Assembly (NCBI RefSeq): GCF_001447385.1
Contig: NZ_LLWQ01000225.1
Span: 1-64,000 of the forward strand
Direction of reading: 5' to 3'
Length of the DNA: 64,000 nucleotides
From: Paracoccus sp. MKU1
GTDB taxonomy: Bacteria > Pseudomonadota > Alphaproteobacteria > Rhodobacterales > Rhodobacteraceae
Below are positions 17,361 to 26,277 of this stretch, piece by piece. Numbering within the stretch: position 1 is the stretch's first letter; each line of letters starts with the position of its first letter. The notes under the pieces are model-generated. The model was not told the origin of the DNA. It did not search any database and saw only the letters and a list, made by a program, of their open reading frames with translations. The translations under genes and the position numbers were made by a program.

Positions 17361-17784
17361 TTCTGGGCAACCCGTGCGTCAAAATGCCTCAGTTCAATCT
17401 TCCACAGAACTGTGAAGAATCAAAGAAGGTTCCCATGAAAATGCAGCCCGGTCCAGCATCCAGCCGGCCAAGCCGTCGACGCCCGGTTCAAACCGGGCGC
17501 TGTGCCGCGCCTGAAACGCCTTGCTTTTCAGCAAGATAGCCGGGGCGTGCGGCGAGAGCCCCGGTCCCTGGGCTTAACGTCAGCGGAGCGCCCCGGACAG
17601 GGGCAGGCCGATGACAAGCGGCGGTGCGATCAGCCCGGCGGTACCCTGCGGATCGGATTTCGGCCTCGCTCGATTCCTGCGCATGGGCTGTCTCCCCCGC
17701 CTCATTCGTTATGCATGTTCAAACATAACGAATGGCAAGTCAAGCCGGAATCGGCCCTTGCGGGCCGACTGCGGCATGAGGGTG
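17361..17784. promoter_or_regulatory. nap upstream region with three palindromes
   Basis: These 424 bp between napE and the TRAP operon carry no convincing gene. Three dyads stand out. CACAG-AA-CTGTG (17403-17414) lies about 45 bp upstream of napE and is the best nap operator candidate. GCCCGGTT-CA-AACCGGGC (17481-17498) follows. CATTCGTTATG (17703-17713) and CATAACGAATG (17724-17734) are perfect 11-bp arms with an inner dyad ATGTT-CA-AACAT, close to the 3' end of the TRAP genes. Confidence 0.55.
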
Positions 17785-19074
17785 CTAACGGGCGAAGCCG
17801 CTGATCCGCGGCAGCCAGGTGGAGAGGGCCGGCACGAAGGTCAGGATCAGCAGCGAGGCCAGCGCCGCCAGGAAGAAGGGCGGCAGTTCCCGGATCAGCG
17901 CCGAGGGCTTCTGCTTGGTCGCCGAGGCCACGACGAAGATCAGCCCGCCCACCGGCGGCGTCATCAGCCCGAAGGTCAGGTTCACGATGACGATGATGGC
18001 GAAATGATCCGCGGCGATGCCAAGGTTATGGGCGATGGGGGCCAGGATCGGCACCAGGATCATCACCCCCGGCAGCGGGTCCATGAACATGCCGAAAGCC
18101 AGCAAAAGCAGGTTCACCATCAGCAGGAAGGCGATGGGCGACAGATCCATGGCGATCACCGCATCGGCCATGGCCTGTGGCACGCCCTCGATGATCAGCA
18201 CCCAGGCAAAGGCGCGGGCGGCGGCCAGGATCATCAGCACCGCCACCGACATGATGGCCGAGCGCAGGAACGCCCCCCACAGATCCGCAAGCGTGAAGCC
18301 GCGATAGACGAAGGCGCTGGTGATGATGGCATAGAACACCGCCACGACCGAGGCTTCGGTGGGGGTGAAGACGCCGCCGCGGATGCCGCCGACGATCAGC
18401 ACGATCAGCAGCAGCGCGGGCAGGGCGGCAAAGCTGTTGCGGACCATCTGGCCCACCGGCGGGCGCGGCTCCAGGCTGCGATAGTTGCGCTTGCGGCTGA
18501 TCCACCAGTTCACCGCGGCCAGCAGCGCCGCGATCAGGATGCCGGGCAGGATCCCGGCCATGAACAGCGAGCCGACCGAGGTGTTGCGGTCTTGCAGCGC
18601 ATAGATGATCATGGTGATCGAGGGCGGGATGATCGGGTCGATCACCGCCACGGAAATCGTCAGCGCCCCGGCATAGGCCTTGGAATAGCCGCTGCGCTCC
18701 ATCATCCGCGCCATCATCGCGCCCGGCCCCGCCGCCGAGGCCAGCGCCGAGCCCGAGATCCCGGCGAACAGCGTGCCGGTCAGCACGTTGGCATAGCCCA
18801 GCCCGCCGCGCAGGTGGCCGACGAATTGCGAGGCGAAGCGCAAGAGCATGCGCGAGATCGCCCCGGTGGACATGATCTCGGCCGCCAGGATGAAGAAGGG
18901 CACGGCCAGCAGCGGGAAGCTGTCGAGGCCGGTGAACATCTCCTTGACCACCACGACCAGCGGGTAGCGGCCGGACAGGCCGACCGCCGCGAAAGCCGCC
19001 ATCGCCAGCGCGAAGGCGATGGGCACCCCCATGACCATCAGGATCAGGAAGGCGGCGATCAGGATCTCAACCAA
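17785..19074 (-). CDS. dctM: TRAP transporter large membrane subunit (DctM)
   Basis: 429 residues, about 12 hydrophobic segments, opening MVEILIAAFLILMVMGVPIAFALA. The family marker GISGSALASAAGPGAMM and the sequence IDPIIPPSITMI identify the DctM subunit, which forms the sodium-driven transport path. The start overlaps the dctQ end by 8 nt. Substrate cannot be told from sequence. Confidence 0.92.
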   Translation of the reverse strand: MVEILIAAFLILMVMGVPIAFALAMAAFAAVGLSGRYPLVVVVKEMFTGLDSFPLLAVPFFILAAEIMSTGAISRMLLRFASQFVGHLRGGLGYANVLTGTLFAGISGSALASAAGPGAMMARMMERSGYSKAYAGALTISVAVIDPIIPPSITMIIYALQDRNTSVGSLFMAGILPGILIAALLAAVNWWISRKRNYRSLEPRPPVGQMVRNSFAALPALLLIVLIVGGIRGGVFTPTEASVVAVFYAIITSAFVYRGFTLADLWGAFLRSAIMSVAVLMILAAARAFAWVLIIEGVPQAMADAVIAMDLSPIAFLLMVNLLLLAFGMFMDPLPGVMILVPILAPIAHNLGIAADHFAIIVIVNLTFGLMTPPVGGLIFVVASATKQKPSALIRELPPFFLAALASLLILTFVPALSTWLPRISGFAR

Positions 19075-19561
19075 GGGGGGCCTCGTCGGAATGCTGCAAC
19101 CCGGCGCGCAGGTAGAGCGGCGCGATCAGCGCCAGATGGGCGATCATCAGCGCGAAACCGGCGGGCATCGCGGCATAGATCCATTTCATCGGCACCTGCA
19201 ACGCCGCCGATTTCTGGATCGCCATGCGGTTCATGTAGTCGATGCCGACCCAGACCATGAAGCCGAAAAAGGAAAACAGGACCAGCAGGATCACCAGCCG
19301 CAGGATGCGCTGGCCCCTGCCGGGCAGCGCATCCTGGGCATTGGTGATGGCGGCATGGGCGCCATGGCGCAGGGCCAGCCCGCTGCCCAGGAAGGTCAGC
19401 CAGATCATCGAATAGCGCGCGACCTCGTCGGCCCAGGTCAGCGAATTGCCGGTCAGGTAGCGGCCGGCGACGTTCCAGCCGACGATGACCGACATCGCCG
19501 CCAGCCCCAGCACGAGGACGGCACCGTTCAGCGTGACGAAGGCGCGTTCGATCTGGCGCAT
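19067..19561 (-). CDS. dctQ: TRAP transporter small membrane subunit (DctQ)
   Basis: 164 residues with four hydrophobic segments and the DctQ motif WADEVARYSMIWLTFLGSGLALR. It pairs with DctM in the inner membrane. It lies 7 nt after dctP and overlaps dctM, so the three genes form one operon on the minus strand. Confidence 0.9.
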   Translation of the reverse strand: MRQIERAFVTLNGAVLVLGLAAMSVIVGWNVAGRYLTGNSLTWADEVARYSMIWLTFLGSGLALRHGAHAAITNAQDALPGRGQRILRLVILLVLFSFFGFMVWVGIDYMNRMAIQKSAALQVPMKWIYAAMPAGFALMIAHLALIAPLYLRAGLQHSDEAPLG

Positions 19562-19568
19562 CGCTGGG

Positions 19569-20537
19569 CTACTCGACCGCCTGGATGCGGTCCATCAGCT
19601 CCTTGCCGAACTGGGCCTCATATTGCTGATAGGGTCCGGCCAGCGCCTCGCGGAAGGCGGCCTTCTGCTCGGGCGAAAGCTCGTTCACCTGCATCCCGGC
19701 CTCTTGCATCGCGGCGACGCCCGAGCTGTCAACATCGTCGACATAGGCCCGCATCGCCGTCACGGCGTCCTTCGCCGCCTTCTCGAAGGCCGCTTTCTGC
19801 GCATCGTCCAGCCCGTTCCACAGCGTGGGTGAGACCAGGATGATGGTCGAGGAATAGACGTGGCCGTCCAGCGTCAGGAATTTCTGCACCTCGTTCAGCT
19901 TGGCCGAGACGATCACCGACAGCGGGTTTTCCTGTCCGTCGATGGCGCCCTGTTCCAGCGCGCCGATCACCTCGGGCCAGGCCATGGGCGTGGGGGCGGC
20001 GCCGAGCGCGCGGAAGGCCTCGATATGCACCGGGTTCTCCATGGTGCGGATCTTCAGCCCGTTCAGGTCCGAGGGCGCCTCGACCGCGCCGCGATTGCTG
20101 GTGATGTGGCGGAAGCCCTGCTCGCCCCAGGCCAGCGCGTGCAGGCCGGCGGCGTCGAATTTCGCCAACATCTCCCGGCCGATCTCGCCGTCCAGCACCT
20201 TGCGGGCATGGTCCTTGTCGCGCAGCAGGAAGGGTACGCCCAAGACGCCGACCTCGGGGACGAAATTGGTCAGCGTGCCGTCCGAGGCGATGGTCATCTC
20301 GACGCTGCCGAGTTGCAGCCCCTCCAGCACCTCGCGCTCGCCGCCCAGGCCCGAGGAGGGGAAGTGGCGGAAGGTGAACTGGTCGCCCAGGCTTTCCTTG
20401 AGCGAGGCCTCGAAGGCCTTGGCGCCGGCACCGTAATGGCTGTCCTCGGCCAGCGCGTAGCCGATCTTGATTTCCTGCGCGAACGAAGGCGCGGCGACGG
20501 CGGCGCAGAGAAGCGCCGCGGCAAAGACGTGTTTCAT
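19569..20537 (-). CDS. dctP: TRAP transporter substrate-binding protein (DctP)
   Basis: 322 residues: a signal peptide (MKHVFAAALLCAAVAAPSFA), then the DctP fold. Characteristic parts are NLNGLKIRTMENP-like LNGLKIRTMENPVH, with the Arg that grips a carboxylate, and EVIGALEQGAIDGQENPLSV. This suggests an organic acid ligand, probably a C4-dicarboxylate or related keto or sugar acid. It is the first gene of the dctPQM operon, with no regulator next to it. Confidence 0.88.
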   Translation of the reverse strand: MKHVFAAALLCAAVAAPSFAQEIKIGYALAEDSHYGAGAKAFEASLKESLGDQFTFRHFPSSGLGGEREVLEGLQLGSVEMTIASDGTLTNFVPEVGVLGVPFLLRDKDHARKVLDGEIGREMLAKFDAAGLHALAWGEQGFRHITSNRGAVEAPSDLNGLKIRTMENPVHIEAFRALGAAPTPMAWPEVIGALEQGAIDGQENPLSVIVSAKLNEVQKFLTLDGHVYSSTIILVSPTLWNGLDDAQKAAFEKAAKDAVTAMRAYVDDVDSSGVAAMQEAGMQVNELSPEQKAAFREALAGPYQQYEAQFGKELMDRIQAVE

Positions 20538-20627
20538 GCTGAATCCCTTCCGCTGTCCGGCAGGGATTTAGCGCCACATGACGGGAATGTGCAATCCCGC
20601 TGCCGGTCTCGGCCAGGCCGGCGAGGT

Positions 20628-21275
20628 TCAGCCCTTGCCGCGCTCGGCCTCGGCCAGCGTGCGGACCACCTCCTCGTCGCTGGTCTGGTCGAAATCGCGG
20701 TAATGCAGGCCCACCGCATGGAACGGCTCGGGTGTGCGCAGGCAGACGACCTCGTCGGCCTCGGCGCGGATCTTCTCCAGCACGTCGGGCGGGGCGACCG
20801 GCACGGCGACGATCACCCTGGCCGCGCCCGACCGCGCCAGCGCCTTGAGCGCGATGCGCATGGTCGCGCCGGTCGCGATGCCGTCATCGACCACGATCAC
20901 GGTCCGGCCCCGCGTCTCGGGCGCCGGCCGTCCGCCGCGATAGGCTTGCCGCCTGCGCTCGATCTCCCGCAGCTGAAGGGCCTTTTCGGCTGCGATATGC
21001 TCCTCTGTCGCCCGGGTTGCCGCGACGAGCTGGTCGTCCAGAAGCAATTGCGGCGGCGTGCCGTCCACGATGGCGCCGATGGCAAGCTCGGGATGCGCCG
21101 GGGCCCTGATCTTGCGGACCAGGATGACGTCCAGCGGCGCGTCCAGCACCTTCGCGACCTCGAGCCCGACCGGCACGCCGCCGCGCGGCAGCGCCAGGAC
21201 CAGGACAGGCTCCCCCTTGTGACCGGACAATGCGGCGCCAAGCTGCCGGCCAGCATCCGTGCGATTTGCGAACAT
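20628..21275 (-). CDS. Phosphoribosyltransferase-domain protein
   Basis: 215 residues. Motifs are PVLVLALPRGGVPVG near the N-terminus and the PRPP loop VIVVDDGIATGATM around residue 125. This stand-alone type I PRTase family (often predicted to act on nucleobases or in stress phosphorylation) is common in alphaproteobacteria and has no firm substrate. The start begins MFANRTDAGRQLG, typical for the family. It is divergent from minCDE with about 390 bp between. Confidence 0.85.
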   Translation of the reverse strand: MFANRTDAGRQLGAALSGHKGEPVLVLALPRGGVPVGLEVAKVLDAPLDVILVRKIRAPAHPELAIGAIVDGTPPQLLLDDQLVAATRATEEHIAAEKALQLREIERRRQAYRGGRPAPETRGRTVIVVDDGIATGATMRIALKALARSGAARVIVAVPVAPPDVLEKIRAEADEVVCLRTPEPFHAVGLHYRDFDQTSDEEVVRTLAEAERGKG

Positions 21276-21665
21276 CCCGCCCCCTTTTGATTATCCGCAA
21301 CCGAACCCCTTGGCCTTGTGGAATGTTCCCGTGCCGGTTTGCGAGCCCTGCCATGCCCCAACCCGCCTGGGCCGGCAGGAAGGCGCGGGGCCCTTCGGCA
21401 CCCCCGGACCGGTCTGGCCTTCGGTGCGCACAACCAGGAGTGGCGGGATTCGGCGCCATGATTGCCGGTCAGAGCGGCAATCGCCGCCTGGCGGCCTCGC
21501 AAGGGGCGTGCGGCAAGGGGATTTCTGCGCACGGTTCCGCCGAAGGCCGGGGCGGCGGCAGATGCCGATGGACGCTCGGGCCGGGACGTATTAGGAAGAT
21601 AGCCCAAGGCATGGGCCGGCCAGCCCACCCCAGAGACGAAGAACAGAGCAGAACCGAGCAGACAG
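21276..21665. other. Intergenic region upstream of minC
   Basis: These 390 bp lie between two divergent genes and must hold both promoters. I could not pick reliable -35 and -10 pairs and found no strong repeat or short gene. Confidence 0.3.
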
Positions 21666-22412
21666 ATGCAATCCGGCAAAAGCGCGGCCCAGACCGTCGC
21701 GACCGTGAAGCCTTTACAGATCCGCGGCCGCACCTTCACGGCCATCGCGCTGCATCTGAGCGGCTGGCCGGATCGCGCCTTTTTCGAGGCGCTGGAGGCG
21801 CGGCTGAACCAGACGCCGCTGTTCTTCGACAATGCGCCGCTGGTCATCGACCTGGAGCAGGCCGAGGGGCTGGACAGTGCCGAGGCGCTGATGCACCTGA
21901 CCGCCGAACTGCGGCGGCGCAAGCTGTCGGTCTTTGGCATCCAAAGCGGCACGCCCGCGCAGGCGCGCGCCGCGGCCGAGGCCGGGCTGATCTCGCTGCC
22001 CAGTGGGCGCGACGTGGCGCTGGAGCGCGTCTCGCGCCAGGGCAGCCGCCCGCAGCCCGCCCCGGCACCGGCGCCGAAGGAGCCGGCGAATCTCATGGTC
22101 ACCCAGCCGGTGCGCTCGGGCCAGACGGTCTTTGCCGATCGCGGCGACCTGATCGTCATCGGCTCGGTCAGTTCCGGGGCCGAGGTGATCGCGGCCGGCA
22201 ACATCCACATCTATGGCCGGCTGCGCGGCCGGGCGCTGGCGGGCGTCAACGGCGATACCGCGGCGCGGATCTTCTGCCATGCGCTCGATGCCGAGCTGCT
22301 GGCCATCGCCGGGCTCTACCGCACCAGCGAGAACCTGGGGGCCGATACGCCGCGGCAATATGTGCAGGTCTATCTTCAGGGCGAGGTGCTGCGCATCGAG
22401 TCCCTCAAATAA
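21666..22412 (+). CDS. minC: Septum site-determining protein MinC
   Basis: 248 residues. The N-terminal MinC domain (residues 15-110) is followed by a Pro/Ala linker and the C-terminal beta-helix ([21 protein letters not shown], then [22 protein letters not shown]), which carries the classic MinC signature. It inhibits FtsZ assembly away from mid-cell when recruited by MinD. It is the first gene of minCDE. Confidence 0.95.
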   Translation: MQSGKSAAQTVATVKPLQIRGRTFTAIALHLSGWPDRAFFEALEARLNQTPLFFDNAPLVIDLEQAEGLDSAEALMHLTAELRRRKLSVFGIQSGTPAQARAAAEAGLISLPSGRDVALERVSRQGSRPQPAPAPAPKEPANLMVTQPVRSGQTVFADRGDLIVIGSVSSGAEVIAAGNIHIYGRLRGRALAGVNGDTAARIFCHALDAELLAIAGLYRTSENLGADTPRQYVQVYLQGEVLRIESLK

Positions 22413-22435
22413 CCCATGATCGAAAGGAAACGCTC

Positions 22436-23257
22436 GTGAGCAAGGTTATCGTAGTCACCTCCGGCAAGGGCGGCGTCGGCAAGACAACCTCCTCTGCCGC
22501 CATCGGCGCAGGGCTCGCCATGCGCGGCCACAAGACTGTCGTGATCGATTTCGACGTGGGCCTGCGCAACCTGGACATGATCATGGGCTGCGAGCGGCGC
22601 GTGGTCTTCGACTTCATCAACGTCATCCAGGGCGATGCCAAGCTGAAGCAGGCGCTGATCAAGGACCGCCGGCTGGAGAACCTGCATGTCCTGCCGACCT
22701 CGCAGACCCGCGACAAGGACGCGCTGACCAAGGAAGGCGTCAAGGCGGTGCTGGACGAGCTGCGCGAGGAGTTCGACTATATCGTCTGCGACAGCCCGGC
22801 CGGCATCGAGCGCGGCGCGCATCTGGCGATGTATTACGCCGACGAGGCGGTGGTGGTTACCAACCCCGAGGTGTCCTCGGTGCGCGACAGCGACCGGGTG
22901 CTGGGCCTGCTGAACAGCAAGAGCGCGCTGGCGGAAAAGGGCGACGGCAGCGCGGTCAAGGCGCAGCTGCTGCTGACCCGGTTCGACCAGAATCGCTCGG
23001 CCAATGGCGAGATGATGAGCGTCGAGGACGTGCTGGAGATCCTGGCGATTCCGCTGCTGGGGATCATCCCGGAAAGCACCTCGGTCCTGAAGGCCTCGAA
23101 CGAGGGCACGCCGGTGTCGCTGGACGAGAGATCGCCGGCCGGCAAGGCCTATATCGACGCCGTCGGCCGGCTGGTCGGCGAGCAGATCGAGATGCGGATC
23201 AATCCGGGCGAGCAGCGCCGCGGCTTCTTCCAGCGGCTCCTGGGACGGACGGCCTGA
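22436..23257 (+). CDS. minD: Septum site-determining ATPase MinD
   Basis: 273 residues, starting at a GTG at 22436 (SKVIVVTSGKGGVGKTT) with AAGGAAA 7 nt upstream. The deviant Walker A GKGGVGKTT, the switch IDFDVGLRNLD and DYIVCDSPAGIE are diagnostic. A C-terminal amphipathic stretch (RGFFQRLLGRTA) should bind the membrane. It oscillates with MinE and recruits MinC. It lies 23 nt after minC. Confidence 0.97.
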   Translation: MSKVIVVTSGKGGVGKTTSSAAIGAGLAMRGHKTVVIDFDVGLRNLDMIMGCERRVVFDFINVIQGDAKLKQALIKDRRLENLHVLPTSQTRDKDALTKEGVKAVLDELREEFDYIVCDSPAGIERGAHLAMYYADEAVVVTNPEVSSVRDSDRVLGLLNSKSALAEKGDGSAVKAQLLLTRFDQNRSANGEMMSVEDVLEILAIPLLGIIPESTSVLKASNEGTPVSLDERSPAGKAYIDAVGRLVGEQIEMRINPGEQRRGFFQRLLGRTA

Positions 23258-23258
23258 C

Positions 23259-23537
23259 ATGTTCGGTTTCTCATTCCGCCAGCGAAAGCCCAGTTCGGCG
23301 CAGACCGCCAAGGAGCGCCTGCAAATCCTGCTTGCGCATGAGCGTTCCAGCGGCGGGTCCAACCCGGATTTCCTGCCGCTCTTGCAGCGCGACATTCTCG
23401 AGGTGGTGCGCCGGCACATGGAGATCGACGGCGACGCCGTGGACGTCAAGCTGGAGCGCAGCGACGATCTGTCGAGCCTGGAGATCAATATCGAGCTGCC
23501 CTATGCCAAGCCGCTGAAGGCGCGGACCGCCAGCTAG
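23259..23537 (+). CDS. minE: Cell division topological specificity factor MinE
   Basis: 92 residues. The N-terminal anti-MinCD segment (SSAQTAKERLQILLAHERS) is followed by the topological domain (LPLLQRDILEVVRRHMEID). It stimulates the MinD ATPase and restricts MinC to the cell poles. The start is 1 nt after the minD stop. Confidence 0.96.
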   Translation: MFGFSFRQRKPSSAQTAKERLQILLAHERSSGGSNPDFLPLLQRDILEVVRRHMEIDGDAVDVKLERSDDLSSLEINIELPYAKPLKARTAS

Positions 23538-23565
23538 GCCCGCGCCCGTCCCGGCACCGGACACA

Positions 23566-23588
23566 GCCCGCCCCGACAAAGAGCGGGC
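23566..23588. terminator. Stem-loop between minE and the convergent GMC gene
   Basis: GCCCGC (23566-23571) pairs with GCGGGC (23583-23588). An alternative, overlapping pairing is CCCCGAC (23571-23577) with GTCGGGG. It lies in the 60 bp between two converging genes, so a shared transcript end is likely, though no T run follows. Confidence 0.45.
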
Positions 23589-23597
23589 CGTCGGGGA

Positions 23598-25178
23598 TCA
23601 TAGCGCGCCCTTCTCCATCTCGGCGGCGATATGCTCGGCCTGCCGGATCGCCAGCGCGACGATGGTCAGCGTCGGGTTTTCGGCCGCCGAGGTGGTGAAG
23701 ACCGAACCGTCCGAGACGAACAGGTTCGGGACGTCATGCGCCTGGCCCCATTTGTTCACCACCCCGTCGCGGGGGTTTTCCGACATGCGGTTGGTGCCCA
23801 GATTGTGGGTCGAGGGATAGGGCGGCGTCGGCAGCACCCGCGTCGCACCCGCCGCGCGATAGATCCTCTCGCCCACGGCATAGGCATGGTTGCGCATGGC
23901 GATGTCGTTCGGATGGTCGTCGTAATGTACGTTCGGCACCGGCTGCCCGAAGCGGTCCGTCTCACCGCGGTTCAGCGTGATGCGGTTCGTCTCTTGAGGC
24001 AGATCCTCGCCCACGATCCACATGCCGGCCATGTTCTCGTAGCTGTCCAGCGCCGAGGTGAACTCGCGTCCCCAGCCGCCGGGGTCCATGAAGGCCGCCA
24101 TGAACGGGATGCCCAGGGCCAGAGTCTCCAGCTCATAGCCGCCGACAAAGCCGCGGGCGGGGTCGTGATGCGCCTCGTCCTGCACGATGCCGGCCATGGT
24201 GGTGCCGCGCCACATCCGTACCGGGCGCTCGAAGATCGCATAGACCGAGCCGGTGGTGTGGCGCATGTAGTTGCGCCCGACCTGGCCGGAACTGTTCGCC
24301 AGCCCGTCCGGGAACCGCTCCGAGGCCGAGGCCAGCAGCAGGCGCGGGCTTTCGATCGAGTTGCCGGCGACGGCGACGATGCGGGCGCGCTGGAACTGCT
24401 CGGTCCCGTCGCGGTCGATATAGCGCACGCCGGTGACCTTGCCCTCTTCGTCATGCTCGATCCGGGTGGCGTGGCTATGGTCGCGGACCTCGAGGTTGCC
24501 GGTCGCCTCGCCGCGCGGGATGTCGGTATAGGCGGCCGACCATTTCGCGCCCCATTTGCAGCCCTGGAAGCAGAAACCGGTCTGCTGGCAGGCCATGCGG
24601 TCGTCGTAATCGACCGAGTTGATCGCCATGCGCCCGGTCGAGACCTTGCTGTAGCCCGCGGCCTTGGCGCCCTTTTCAAACACCAGGTAATTGTTGTTCC
24701 CCGGCAGGCCGGGCAGGTCGTTGGTGCGGGTGACGCCCAGCTTCTTCTCGGCCAGGTCGTAATAGGGCTCCAAGTCGGCCAGCGTGATCGGCCAGTCCAG
24801 CAGGCTGGCGCCGTCCACCGGGCCATAGGTCGTCAGCGCCTTGAACTCGTGCTCCTGGAAGCGCAGCGATGCGCCGGCCCAGTGGATCGAGGTGCCGCCG
24901 ACCGCCTTGACGATCCAGGCCGGCAGGTTGGCAAAGTCCCGCGCCACCCGCCAGTCGCCCGAGGTGGTGCGCATGTCGCCCCAGCTCAGCTGCGCGAAGC
25001 TGTCCCATTCGTCGTTGATGTAATCCTCGGGCAGGTAGCGCCCGCCGGACTCCAGCGCCACGACCTTGACGCCCCTTTGCGCCAGCTCGTTGGCCAGCAC
25101 GCCGCCGCCCGAGCCGGTGCCGATCACGACCACGACCGAGGCGTCGTCATGCCCGAATTTCGCCATATTGTCAGCCAT
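23598..25178 (-). CDS. GMC-family FAD oxidoreductase (gluconate/glucoside dehydrogenase-like catalytic subunit)
   Basis: 526 residues from the ATG at 25178 (MADNMAKFGH), which has GGGAGG upstream. The FAD loop is VVVIGTGSGGGVLANELA with IHWAGASLR further on; the C-terminal GMC motif includes STHNLGTNRM and SAAENPTLTIVALA. There is no signal peptide of its own; partner export with the Tat-tagged protein encoded just upstream is the usual arrangement in this family. Likely substrates are sugars or polyols, with electrons passed to a cytochrome or quinone. The exact substrate is unknown. Confidence 0.85.
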   Translation of the reverse strand: MADNMAKFGHDDASVVVVIGTGSGGGVLANELAQRGVKVVALESGGRYLPEDYINDEWDSFAQLSWGDMRTTSGDWRVARDFANLPAWIVKAVGGTSIHWAGASLRFQEHEFKALTTYGPVDGASLLDWPITLADLEPYYDLAEKKLGVTRTNDLPGLPGNNNYLVFEKGAKAAGYSKVSTGRMAINSVDYDDRMACQQTGFCFQGCKWGAKWSAAYTDIPRGEATGNLEVRDHSHATRIEHDEEGKVTGVRYIDRDGTEQFQRARIVAVAGNSIESPRLLLASASERFPDGLANSSGQVGRNYMRHTTGSVYAIFERPVRMWRGTTMAGIVQDEAHHDPARGFVGGYELETLALGIPFMAAFMDPGGWGREFTSALDSYENMAGMWIVGEDLPQETNRITLNRGETDRFGQPVPNVHYDDHPNDIAMRNHAYAVGERIYRAAGATRVLPTPPYPSTHNLGTNRMSENPRDGVVNKWGQAHDVPNLFVSDGSVFTTSAAENPTLTIVALAIRQAEHIAAEMEKGAL

Positions 25179-25189
25179 CTCCGCCTCCC

Positions 25190-25732
25190 TCACAGCCAGT
25201 CGATGTCGTTGAAGCCGCGCTCGATATAGCCGCCCTGCGAAAAGCTCTCGCCCTCATAGCCAAAGACCGGCCAGACCTCTTTCTGGTTGTAGAGCCCGGT
25301 CACCAGCCCGGCGCGCACGGTCTGGAAGAAGGGCGTGTGCTCGATCAGGCGCAGCATGGCGACGCGGTCCTTTTCCCAGCCCGCGGCCAGATAGGTGTCG
25401 AATCCCTGCGCCTTGGCGACAAGGTTCAGCCCGGCCACACCGTCCTCGATCATCGGCGCCTGTTCGGGGGTGTCATGCGTCTTGACGGCGATGGCATAGA
25501 AGCGGTCGGCGATGCGGTCATGCGGATAGATGTCGCGCGCCATCTGGATCAGCACCGCCATGGTTTCGGGCTTCAGCGCGGCGGTCTCGACCGCCCAGGC
25601 CGCGTCGCGGGCGGCGACGAAGCCCGAGCCGACCACGAAGGTCGCCCCCGCCGCCATGGCGCGCGCCAGCAGGCCGCGCCGGGTCAGCCCCCTGACATCG
25701 CTGCCAGAGGGGGATTTGTGGATGACAGTCAT
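25190..25732 (-). CDS. Tat-exported small subunit of the GMC dehydrogenase (gluconate 2-dehydrogenase subunit 3-like)
   Basis: 180 residues. A clear Tat signal (LTRRGLLARAMAAG) is followed by a small helical domain with IQMARDIYPHDRIAD and GYIERGFNDIDWL, which is the gluconate 2-dehydrogenase subunit 3 family. It is thought to carry the flavin subunit across the membrane as a complex. Its stop lies 11 nt before the GMC start, so they are one transcript. Confidence 0.85.
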   Translation of the reverse strand: MTVIHKSPSGSDVRGLTRRGLLARAMAAGATFVVGSGFVAARDAAWAVETAALKPETMAVLIQMARDIYPHDRIADRFYAIAVKTHDTPEQAPMIEDGVAGLNLVAKAQGFDTYLAAGWEKDRVAMLRLIEHTPFFQTVRAGLVTGLYNQKEVWPVFGYEGESFSQGGYIERGFNDIDWL

Positions 25733-25781
25733 TTGCTCCTCCCTGAGTTGGTTGGCCCGCCCCTCCCGGCAGGCCGCCTGC

Positions 25782-26177
25782 CTAGAGGTACCGGCCGCCG
25801 CGTTGCAGCACCTCGATCTCGTAGCCGTCCGGGTCCTTGATGAAGAAGAAGCGCGCGATCACCTCGCCGCCGGGGGCGAAATCGACCAGCTTGCGCGGGG
25901 CCAGGCCCAGATCGGTCAGCCGCCGGTGCTCGGCCGCCACATCCTCGACCGAGACGGCCAAATGGCCGTAGCCGTCGCCCAGCTCATAGGGCTCCCCGCG
26001 GCCCTTGTTGACGGTCAGCTCCAGCTCGAAGCTGCTTTCGGCATTGGCCAGATAGACCAGCGTGAAGCTGTCGAAATCCAGCCGCTCGACGGGTTCCAGG
26101 CCGAAGGCGGCCTTGTAGAAGGCCAGCGAGCGTGCCTCGTCCATCACGCGGATCATCGAATGAATCATCTTGGCCAT
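25782..26177 (-). CDS. Glyoxalase-family protein (lactoylglutathione lyase-like)
   Basis: 131 residues from the ATG at 26177 (MAKMIHSMIRVMDEARSL), with AAAGGAAAG upstream. It has the vicinal-oxygen-chelate fold of glyoxalase I: YKAAFGLEPVERLDF, SFELELTVNKG, YGHLAVSVEDV and FFIKDPDGYEIEVLQ, with metal ligands His5, Glu56, His80 and Glu128 approximately. Methylglyoxal detoxification is the default role. Here it sits 49 nt upstream of a sugar-type dehydrogenase pair and may act on a related intermediate. Confidence 0.82.
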   Translation of the reverse strand: MAKMIHSMIRVMDEARSLAFYKAAFGLEPVERLDFDSFTLVYLANAESSFELELTVNKGRGEPYELGDGYGHLAVSVEDVAAEHRRLTDLGLAPRKLVDFAPGGEVIARFFFIKDPDGYEIEVLQRGGRYL

Positions 26178-26231
26178 GCGGGCTTTCCTTTCCGATCTTT
26201 GCACCAGTATCGGAAGGACGCCGCCCCCGCG

Positions 26232-26248
26232 GGTAGCATCATGCTACC
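26232..26248. promoter_or_regulatory. Palindrome upstream of the glyoxalase-like gene
   Basis: GGTAGCAT-C-ATGCTACC is a perfect palindrome with 8-bp arms, 55 bp upstream of the glyoxalase gene and 30 bp after the RHH gene. The near-zero loop suits a dimeric repressor site better than a terminator. The small RHH protein encoded next to it is one possible binder. Confidence 0.5.
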
Positions 26249-26277
26249 ACGCGCCGGATTTCTTGCGGAAAACCGGA

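Noticed and set aside
17481-17498. GCCCGGTT/AACCGGGC palindrome as a terminator
   Set aside because: The loop is only 2 nt and no T run follows; it could be chance in GC-rich DNA, so I list it only within the regulatory region.
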